NCBI GenBank assembly: GCA_025084515.1
Contig: JAJAGP010000339.1
Coordinates: 124,001-188,000 of the forward strand
Length of the DNA: 64,000 bases
From: Ancistrus triradiatus
Lineage: Eukaryota; Chordata; Actinopteri; Siluriformes; Loricariidae
Direction: 5' to 3'
In this document: in pieces, positions 54,846 through 64,000 of the stretch
Layout of the letters: every line of letters begins with the position of its first letter
Position numbering within the stretch: the first letter of the stretch is position 1
The notes under the pieces: generated by a model
Databases searched by the model: none
The model's input: only the letters and a program-made list of their open reading frames with translations
Told to the model about the DNA's origin: nothing
Program-made: the position numbers and the translations under genes

Positions 54846-56210
54846 TATATATATATATACATCTTGTCTGAAATGTAAAAATCCAAAACTAATGTGTTAA
54901 TAGATTTGCATCTAAATCTAAACATGTGGACACTTACAGTACAAGTGCATACAGAAGTCAGTGGTTGTAGTTGTAACAGTTTACACCGAGGGTCATATAT
55001 ATATATATATATATATATAGAGCTCTTTTCAGTTAAGGTCAACATTGCCACCATTTTCTCTGGGGAAGCAACATGATGATCAACATTCATTTTCAGGGGA
55101 TTTCAAATTCGAGAAACATATTACGATGAATATAAACTAATTATTTAAAGTGAAATAAGGTATCAAAACACACAGTATGTACCATGTTGACTTTGAAAAT
55201 GAAAAGGGAAAGGATAGAAAAAAAGTCTATCAGCTTACTGTATTTTTTATTCAATCTGAAATAAAACATCCTCTATTCATCCTCTATTCCATGCCCTAAT
55301 GGCCCAGGTGTTTTGAATAAATACAAAAAAAGCCAGCAGTCTGTATTGTATCACACTATGACCAAGGGAGTAGGCACATCTTCTATTCCCCCTAAGCCCT
55401 AATTGGCCCAGTCAACAATAGCGTAGTCGGATCAGCCTTATGCACTCAGACACGTCCATTTGTTTAACAACCTCCAGTGTTTGAAGAAGACAGATGAAAA
55501 GGCAGGCTAAGACAACTGCATTAATGCTTCTCAGCCATGAAAAAAATTCAAAATACCCTGCTTCATTAAAATGATAATACGTTGAAAAGCCTGCTGCCCA
55601 AATGCCCCACTCTCTGAAGTACACAAAGTCTTGTATGAGCTCCAGCAGCTAGACGACCCCCATCTTAACTGTCATCAGAGGAGACAGGTCATTTACATTC
55701 ATGATAAAATGATCTTGCATTTTTTATTTGTCTCGGAAATTAAAGACTTACTTAATCATTGTGGATGGAAGCACAGGCCCGCGCAATGTAGTCATGTGTT
55801 TCTGATCGCATTAGGACTGATGTGGCGTGGCATGATGGATATTTAATAGTTGGGCTGTCCCTCTGGATCATGTCACTTGCCCTGATGGTACACTCTCCGA
55901 CTCTGCTCGGCACTGGAGCTGCTTCAGAATGGCTTTCATGATTAGGCCCATCATGGGGAGTGGAACGAAAGTAGAAAGAGTGAAGCCATCATGTAAAGTG
56001 CCTTCATCTGCAAAGGTTAGGGACGTTAACAACCTGCAATGCAGCAGAATGACATTGCAGCATATTTACAGTGCACAAGCTTCGAGCAGCAGAGCCTCTG
56101 AAAAATCAGATTCCAGCCTAATTATCTATCAACAGTCTTGTGCCAAAGTTTGAGCATAGCTGGGCAACATACAAATTATGTTGTTTTTATTAAAGAAAGG
56201 TAAATACAGG
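54846..56210. other. no gene recognised; partly complex sequence
   Basis: TA microsatellite at 54996-55019. 55380-56150 is non-repetitive-looking with mixed composition, and the short frames it carries on both strands have no domain features. Candidate conserved non-coding sequence. Confidence 0.35.
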
Positions 56211-56870
56211 ATTAAATGCACAATTGCTGTTAACTTGCTAATGTTATTCTTGTTCTTCCCTTTGTAGCTACACTGTTAGTTAGTGCTGCTGGACTCTCAT
56301 GCTACACCCGGTACTAATGGTACAAATGCATCCTGTTTACAGACACTGCATTCTTAATAACAACTAACTACGTATTCTGTTTTCATCGAGCTCTTCTTTC
56401 GGTAGCAATAACTCTCTTTTCCCGCTGAGGACACAATGACTTTGTTTACCGGACTAAATAATGCTGATACGCATATTTCAGGAGTTTATTAATATATACT
56501 ATTGTCTTATATTCTTAAGTTTCATATTCTCTATTTTGTACTCTTCATAATGTTGTATTGTCTTTAATTTATTACATTTTCTTTAAATGTTTTCTCTTTT
56601 AATTATTATATTTGGCTTCTGTTTATTGAAAAAATACTCTAGACTTATTAATGGGGTACCTTTGTTTAGATCTTCCTTATAACATCTTAGGCTGCCCAAG
56701 GGGGGTTGGGTCCCTTTTCAAGTCTTGCTTCTCCCAAGGTTTTTTTCATATAAAATGTAGGGAGTTTCCCTTGCCGCTGTTGCCCCAGGCATGCTCAATT
56801 AGGACTTTGCAAAGCTGCTTTGAAACAATGCTATATTGTAAAAAGTGCTATTTGACTTTGACAGAAAATG
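56211..56870 (+). mobile_element. L2-type LINE 3' fragment
   Basis: It shares agtgctgctggactctcatgctacaccc, ttgctgtt-ccctt and gtgctatttgactttgac with the 3' end of the LINE at 46430-47020: the non-coding 3' region and tail only. Confidence 0.82.
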
Positions 56871-58990
56871 GTCATAAATTGCTCATAACTAGACACACAA
56901 TATTGAGTAATTCAGTATATCATGATACTTAATCCAAACAATAGTTATCATCGACTATTTGAAACACTGTTACAGCATTTTAGTCGAACAAACTGCAGCT
57001 TTACCATTTCCTATAAAGCAATTCTTCTTTTAAACACTCCACTCCACTACATAATTTAAACACTACCTTTTAAACAATAAAACCTTTACAAATATTATAT
57101 TATTTTTATATATCGCTTACATTCATCACATAAATAGAATTCATTGGCCCAGTGACACGGATAAAGCTCTAGTGTGATTAATAAAAACAATGTAAAGTGT
57201 ATCCAGTTCTTTTTGGCAGTAGAATGCATTATGCTGAACATTAAAAAGGCTTAGAAAGACTTTACTGGCTTTATTCTTTCAGAACACTTAGGCATACTTG
57301 TTTTCTCTGTTTCTGCAGTAGGCCTATTCTCCAAAATTTTAAATGATCTCAGTATCTCTATGATCTCTCATAGATGTATCATTTAAATGCCTTTAAAGCC
57401 GTGACAGAAGCACCATGGATTGCATCATTGCATCACCCTCATAGCAGTTGTAGTGAGTAAAAAGCACAGATTTTTCTTTTGAAATGTAGTAAAAAAGTAT
57501 TGAGTTACAAAAATAATGAACTACAGATACCTAAAAAACACTTAAGTACATTAATGAAGTACAAGAACTTCATTGCTTACCACCTCTGGAAATGGGGATA
57601 TATATAACAGAGCTGATTTCCTTTTATATTTGAAGCCCATGTTGATTTAATCTAGTGCCACATCACTATTTAAAATTCAAAAGCTTTAGTCTACAAACAC
57701 TAGCTCTATGTAACAGCATACAAGGATGACGCCTTAGCAATTAGCACTCAGATTGTAAAGGTCTATTATTATTTACATGCATTATAATTTTATATAAACA
57801 CACAAATGTTAGACAGACACAAACAATGAAAAGAAGGTAAAACACATGCAAATGCAACAATCATCCTCTTATTATAAAATCATGTGTTGCACATTTATTT
57901 GATTTATTTCCTACTGGTCATCTGTAACCTTTTACATGCTGCACTCAGGACACAGGACAAAAACCGAGCCTTTGCTTTGCAAATGCATTCTACCTACCGA
58001 ATAAAATAATGATTCAGATCTTCTTCAGATCATATTTAGATGTTTAAACGTAGTTTTAATACACAGAAGTCAATAACAAAGTTACAACAGACAACATATT
58101 TAAGAAAATATAATAAATAAAATAAAATATAGACTATAATTTAAAGATAATACAATATTATGAATAATATAATGAAATAGAAAACAGAAAACTATATAAT
58201 ATAATGCAGTAGTATACATAATAAATATTTTAAAATAAGAATATGACCATCAGCATTGCTTAGTAAAGTAAACAGCATCACTGAAAGTTCTGATGGCATG
58301 GCATCCTCAGTCAGTAGGAGCAGGGCAGGGGGGTAAGGGCCCTCTGATGTAAATGTCTAGGCCTAGTATGATTAGCAGATGCTTAAAAAATTGTATTAAC
58401 AGTTTTGATGTAATAGATGAGGGCAGTTTGCTACAAACGGGTTTTGCAAGGCACTTCTCCATGTCTGTATGTCATGTATGTGTGAAGATATGTTGTGGTT
58501 TGGTGAGAATGTAAAGGAGGATCACTTTGCACATCCACATTTTCAAAAGTAGGAAATGAGTGCATTTTTGATGACCACTGATAACATTACAGAAAACTCC
58601 GAACACTATAAACAGTGCTTTTTTTTAATTGTTTCATTAGGTTGACTGATGATTCCTCACACCAGACCATGAGGGTTTAGATCCTTATTCAGCTGCTTAG
58701 TTTAGTTTAAATGTATGAGTATTTTTGCTTCTCTTATCCTGGCTTCCAAAATCAGCAAAAACCAGATACATTAATGGTTCTTTACAATGAGCAGAATATG
58801 TCCTATTTAAGTTTGTTTCTGCAGATTGTCTTACCCATTTTGTACAAAATGAACAAAACATATCATTTGACCTGGTGCCCCAAGTCTTTTTTGGATAAGG
58901 CTGTATATTGCACTGTGCAAGCTTATAGGTGCCAGGCAGTCTCAAACTTCAGCAAATGTGTTTACAACACTTGTGACAATATTTCTGGAT
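56871..58990. other. AT-rich, no gene recognised
   Basis: Long AT-rich stretch, including 58090-58250 made of ATA-rich words. No coding or terminal-repeat signal recognised. Confidence 0.45.
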
Positions 58991-60670
58991 GACAGTCCAA
59001 GAGCCACACAAGCAGCTAATCACAATGGCTGCACTGTGAGTGGATGATAAGAATAAGGGGCAGCTCTCACTGAGCTCCCTTTCCTCCCTGCAGTCTGAAA
59101 CAGATGATGGACCATCTGGAAGAGGACAATGCTAATCACAGGGATGCTGGTGTGGATGAATGGCCAGCCTGAGCTCTCGCAACGTCGAGTGGCTCGTCCC
59201 ACAATGCAGAGCATCGGCCTGCCAAGTCCAGTCCTGTGCACTGGCCCAGCCTGTTTCCTGTACCCGCTCGGTCGCCAAAAAGCCGCCATGCACGTGCCGC
59301 TTCCTGACGATTCAGGAAGTTTTTGGTTGTGGTCCCAACTGCCAACAAATGGGCAGCAACTTGGGTGTTCAGTCATTTCCTACTTCCTTATTGGAGTTGT
59401 TCATCAATGGCCATTCTCTGAATTGTGACTGATGGGTCACATCTGCAAACTTTCGAAGGGGTTTTGTTTTGACTTTGGTTTCCTTCCACCATCAGAATTT
59501 TACGGCTTTCATCTGTTTTCCTGCGCTAGCTGTCAGATGGTTCAATTACGCTTAATTATGATAGTTACCATTTCAGGAAATGATAATGGTCCTGGAAAAG
59601 ATGACAGAAAATTTTGAGTTTTATGTCGCGCGGTAATACAGTAATACACACCTCGACGTGTTGCCACTACAAATTCGAATCCCTAAACACAACAATAACA
59701 GACTGTAAAGTTTAATAGACGATTACCTTCTCGTGTGACACGTTCATATTTCAGCTTCCACCCTTTATAGCAGCGTACCTACAAATATAGCCTGCAGACC
59801 AAAAAAAAACGAGCAGGCCTCTTCATCATCAGTCATTAACGTTTACTGCAGGGGGAAACTGCCTTTTAATTCCTTTATCCTCTGAATATGTCAGGAGCAA
59901 ATCAGGCCTTCCACATACTTTATGAGCAAATAAAAGCCTGTGCCAGGTTGGAGGAGTGTGCTGGGCTGGGCCTGGCCTGGCCTTGCATGCCTGATGCTTT
60001 CCAGCTGTTGCTCAGACCACACTCTACTGTCATTGCAATTAATGCTGTCCCTCTGTGTATCTGTATGTGTGAGTGTATGTTTATGAAAATAAAAACGGAC
60101 ATGGCCTTTTCTTGTATGTGCCATTAGGCCAGATGATCTACTGTCCTGATGTATATGTTATGTGGCTGTTCCTGTATGTGTTGCTGTATGTATGAGCAGC
60201 AGAGGCAGCAGCTGCACTGTTGTGGCCGTGTCGTCCCTGATCTCTCTTCAGCTGGGTGAGCCCCATTCAGAAAACCATAAGCAATAATTAGATGGAGCGG
60301 GCCTGGTGGAGGTGACCTCATGTTCAGTGGTTTGGGCGTATTTACAATGATGAACAATATACAATGCCACCAGCTGAAATTATAGGGAGTGGTGGTAGCA
60401 GAAGCAGCCCCATAGAGGAGCAAAAAAAACTCTTGTAATTTGGATCTTGTTAAAAAAAAAGGAATCTGGGATGGAGCTCAAACGGCCAGACTGTAACCCC
60501 CGTCCATCTCTATTTCTGGCTCTGTGCACCATTTGAAATTTCCCCATGACACCCCATTTGTATCCAAAGACAAGCATCTAATGGTAATGCAAACTCAAGC
60601 TGAACTTAGTGGACTGACTGTCTATCCTTCTTTCTCTCTATCTCTCTATCTATCTTTATCTGTGTATCTA
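58991..60670. other. GC-richer, complex unassigned block
   Basis: 59040-59440 and 59880-60420 are richer in GC, with CpG sites and no repeat match. Overlapping frames occur on both strands (59020-59376 minus, 59129-59428 plus), so none is convincing as protein. Words such as aagcaataattagatggagc contain homeodomain-like TAATTA cores. Candidate enhancer or conserved non-coding block. Confidence 0.35.
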
Positions 60671-61426
60671 CACTATTTGGACAAAACGTTTTGGGACACA
60701 CCTCTTAATCATTGAATTCAGGTTTTTCATTCAGTCCCATTGCCACAGGTCTATAAAATCAAGCACCCAGCCCAAGCTGTTACTGTAGTAGGATGCCACC
60801 AGTGTTGCCAGATCTCGCTAGAGAAACAATCATACAGGGGGAGTATTCCACAAAGCTACGCTTATTTGAGTAAGCCAAACATTTTACTTCAGGATCATTC
60901 TGTTTCACTAATAAAATTCAGATGCAATCTATTCCCACTCTTTCAAGCCAGGCTTCTGTAATCGAAGATCAAGCGCACACATGCTATATTTAATCGATTT
61001 CAGATAGAACCAAAAAAATGTCCCTAGAGCCAAAAATATGAATTACAGTGTGCTTTATTTTATATAAAAGCTATATGTATATGTATTATGTTTGGACTCA
61101 AGGACATATGGAGCCAAAAATATACTTTTATTTTATTAGTCAGGCATTAATAATAGCCTACTCAGGTACAAATAGATGTTTTGGTGTTAAGCAGCGTCTA
61201 CCTGGCAGTCATGGTCCACAATAATATATCAGCATATCTAACAGTTTGGGGAAGGCCCTTTAGTGTTTCAGCATGACTGTAGCCTAATGCACAAAGCAAG
61301 GTCCAAAAAGGCATGCTTGTTGTGGAAGATTTCCCTCATAGAGCCCTGGCCTCAACCCCATGTGATGTCATGAAAGCTTCTGTAGGTGTAATGTATAGGT
61401 GTCCCAATACTTTTGTCCATATAGTG
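60671..61426. mobile_element. non-autonomous Tc1/mariner-type element
   Basis: Ends cactatttggacaaaacgtt ttgggacac and gtcccaatacttttgtccat atagtg are inverted, with TA before the left end. 756 bp. The interior lacks a usable transposase frame. Confidence 0.88.
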
Positions 61427-61514
61427 AGGGGCTCCAATTTTTTCTTTTCTTCAAGCGCAACATCCAACCAACATCTCTAGGGCAAGGATCAGTGTCTATC
61501 ACCTATTGATTTCT

Positions 61515-61532
61515 TATCTATCTATCTGTCTA

Positions 61533-61615
<83 letters not shown>

Positions 61616-61622
61616 GTCTATC
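61515..61622. repeat. (TCTG/TCTA)n tetranucleotide repeat
   Basis: About 26 tetranucleotide units, mixed TCTG then TCTA; likely polymorphic. Confidence 0.95.
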
Positions 61623-62344
61623 GCATTATTAATGTAATCTGCTGCAATAATCTAATAGTCTTCTAGATGTTGTCTTTAAACATCTGCTCAAACCTTCTTC
61701 AATATAATACCACAAAAGTCCAACAACCTCAACTTACTTGTACCAGACATTCAAAATGACCTGGATGACTGAAAACTTTCAAAAACATAATAAGCCAAGT
61801 AACTTCATTCATAGACAAAAAAAAAAAAATCAATAACCTCTGAGTAGAACTTAAAGACTTAAGAAAGTCTTTTGCTGCCGTGGGTCCATGCCAAGCGGGC
61901 TTGATTCTAATATGTTGTGTCTTTGCAAAGCAGATCTCATGTAGAAAATAAAAGGCCAGACAACTGCATTACTGTCGAACCTGTCAGGTCCTTTAAATAT
62001 AGACCACGTCCATGCTGCCAAAGCCTTAAAAGCAGAGCTGGCAGGGAAGTGGGTGCTGCCAGTGACAAAAGCCCGCAGTTTGGCGTGCTGTGATTTTAGC
62101 AGAAAAATGGCCTTTTAATCATATTTTCATACATTTAAAAGCAGTTCAATCTGTTGTCCATGAATCAGTAATAAGTCACGTTCTCCCGACCTGGGATACA
62201 ATTACCAGGGAGAATCTCTCATGTCACAAACAACTTAGGCAGAAGTGTCTGTGTGTTTGTTTCCTTCTTTATTTGTTTACCTTATGTCAAGTCAGCTTCA
62301 GTGGCTACTTGTATATATATATATATATATACACACATATATAT
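61623..62344. other. unassigned; complex block then TA repeat
   Basis: 61860-62110 is a complex, non-repetitive segment containing tttaaatata, ccttttaatcatattttc and gctggcaggg words: a possible conserved non-coding element. A TA run covers 62310-62344. Confidence 0.35.
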
Positions 62345-63545
62345 AGTGATCATTGAAAGTTTGTGAACTCTTTAGACTTTTTCTATATTTCTGCATAAAT
62401 ATGACCTAAAACATCATTAGATTTTCACACAAGTCCTAAAAGTAGATAAAGAGAACCCAGTTAAATAAATGAGACAAAAATATTATACTTGGTCATTTAT
62501 TTATTGAGGAAAATGATCCAATATTACATATTAGTGAGTGGCAGCAGTATGTAGGATTAGCAGTTAATTTGAAATTGATATTATATATTATAATAGTTGG
62601 CGAGGTCACAAAAGACCCCAGAGTAACTTCTAAGCAACTGAAGGCCTCTCTCACATTGGCTAATGTTAATGTTCATGAGTCCACCATCAGAAGAACACTG
62701 AACAACAATGGTGTGCATGGAAGTTGCAAGGATAAAGCCACTGCTCTCCAAAAAGAGCATTGCTGCTCGTCTGCAGTTTGCTAAAGATCACATGGACAAG
62801 CCAGAAGGATATTGGAAGAATGTTATGTTTGGAAAAGCATTATGTTTGGAGAAAGGAAAACACTGCATTCCAGCATAAGAACCTTATCCCATCTGTGAAA
62901 CATGGGGGTGGTAGTATTATGGTTTGGGCCTGTTTTGCTGCATCTGGGCCAGGACGGCTTGCTATCTTTGATGGAACAATGAATTCTGAATTATATCAGG
63001 GAATTCTAAAGGAAAATGTCAGGACATCTGTCCATGAGCTGAAACTTCAAGAGAAGGTGGGTCATGCAGCAAAGACAGAGACCCTAAGCACACAAGTCGT
63101 TTACCAAAGAATGGTTACAGGAAGAATAAAGTTCATGTTTGAATGTCCAAGTCAAAAGTCCTGCCTTACCTTAATCCAATGGAAATGTGTGGAAGGACTG
63201 GAAGGACAGCTAATGTGAGGAAAACCCACCAACATCCAGAGCTTGAAGCTGTTCTGTACGGAGGAATGGGCTAAAAATTTCCTCCAAGCGGTGAGCAGGG
63301 ACTGATCAAACAGCTAAAGGAAACGTTTGCTTTCAGTTATTGCTGCACAGGTGGGCGGTCACAAAGATACCGAAAAAGCAAAGGCTCACATACTTTTGCC
63401 CACTCACTAATATGTAATATTGGATCAATTTTCCTCAATAAAATAAATGACCAAGTATAATATTTCGTCCATTTGTTTAAACTGGGTTCTCCTTATCTAC
63501 TTTTAGGAACCTTGTGTGAAATCTGTTTTATGTTTAGTCATATTT
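62345..63545 (+). mobile_element. Tc1-like element (same family as 11054), internal deletion and indels
   Basis: The left repeat is tagtgatcattgaaagtttg tgaactc. The interior skips the start of the transposase and resumes at IIVGEVTKDPRVTSKQLKAS (62569-62784), then VKHGGGSIMVWACFAASGPG (62760-63218). The catalytic QQDND reads as AAKTET, so the motif is broken. Numerous one-base indels increase toward 63.3 kb. The right terminal repeat is lost after tatttttttttt. Confidence 0.9.
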
Positions 63546-64000
63546 TTTTTTATCAGTTAAGTACCAGATAGATGCACTTGCAGTTCTACAGTTAACATAC
63601 GGTAGTCCATCTGTTCTCTATAGTGAAAAATTTTAGGGAAGGAATCACACTTAATTGCTTCCTGAAGCCATTGGAATTAAGGATAGTGTTCGAAGTCGGA
63701 ATAAAATTTCCAAAAAAGTATTAAGTAAATAGGATTCAATCCATTCACAACCAGAAAATTATTGTTTTTTACGCATATATTTGTTGTAATTAGTTGTAAA
63801 GCAAAGGAATGTAATCAAACATAAAACATCAATTTAAGATATAAACTAAGGTGTAATATTGTGGTTAGCCTAGCATAGTGGGACTATGGTCAGAGGTCCA
63901 GGTTCAAAATCAGCGCCACAAGCCCTACCCCTTAAGGTCTCCCGGGTAGATCATCTGGAAATGTTAAATATGGAGACATGAGATTTGACCACTTTTGTCT
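63546..64000. other. unassigned tail of window
   Basis: AT-rich. A degraded SINE head (gtggttagcctagcatag ... aggttcaaaatc) lies at 63858-63925. Confidence 0.5.

Noticed and set aside
59020..59428. ORFs of 118, 99, 90 and 70 codons on both strands
   Set aside because: Four overlapping frames at once indicate stop-poor GC-richer sequence; none has a domain, helix or signal peptide.
1..64000. CRISPR arrays, bacterial operons, ribosomal RNA
   Set aside because: None seen. The regular repeats present are microsatellites, and the genes are spliced vertebrate ones.

Overview
This window looks like nuclear DNA of a teleost fish. The two recognisable genes are vertebrate, multi-exon Rho regulators. 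The intergenic and intronic sequence is packed with typical fish repeats: several Tc1-like families, tRNA-derived SINEs with a shared 3' tail, L2/CR1-type and other LINE fragments, hAT remnants and long simple repeats. An otophysan such as a catfish is a guess from repeat style only. One 100-N run (53990-54089) is an assembly gap.

Layout. From 1624 to 19961 on the + strand lies the 3' part of arhgap21: the PH domain, RhoGAP domain and C-terminal tail. The 5' exons (PDZ domain, start codon) lie before base 1. Introns are filled with Tc1-like elements (4695-5265, 6782-8388, 11054-12625, 12708-14178, 16275-17226) and AT satellites. From 38594 down to 28391 on the - strand lies the 3' part of an Asef-type Rho exchange factor, best matched to arhgef4: nine exons giving an unbroken 509-residue SH3-DH-PH-C-terminus. 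The two genes are convergent, with stop codons 8.4 kb apart. From 38.6 kb to the right end I recognise no known gene. The region holds LINEs (40.7-43.8, 45.0-47.0, 56.2-56.9 kb), a MITE carrying one of the LINEs, a hAT element carrying a SINE (50.8-52.1 kb), more Tc1 remnants and some complex single-copy-looking sequence. A 54-codon minus-strand ORF at 48396-48560, with one clear membrane helix and C-ending codons, is a candidate unannotated microprotein gene.

Function. ARHGAP21 switches off Rho-family GTPases (Cdc42/RhoA) at the Golgi and cell junctions. ARHGEF4 (Asef) switches on Rac1/Cdc42 downstream of APC. Their adjacency is a positional observation, not proof of co-regulation.

Most notable. 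(1) The microprotein candidate. (2) A cluster of one-base indels confined to the arhgap21 GAP exons near 9.93-10.18 kb, while every arhgef4 exon is clean. (3) A repeat family with terminal inverted repeats, present three times, two copies interrupted by other elements at nearly the same internal site and the third showing the uninterrupted sequence. (4) A 112-bp near-perfect palindrome at 2519-2630.
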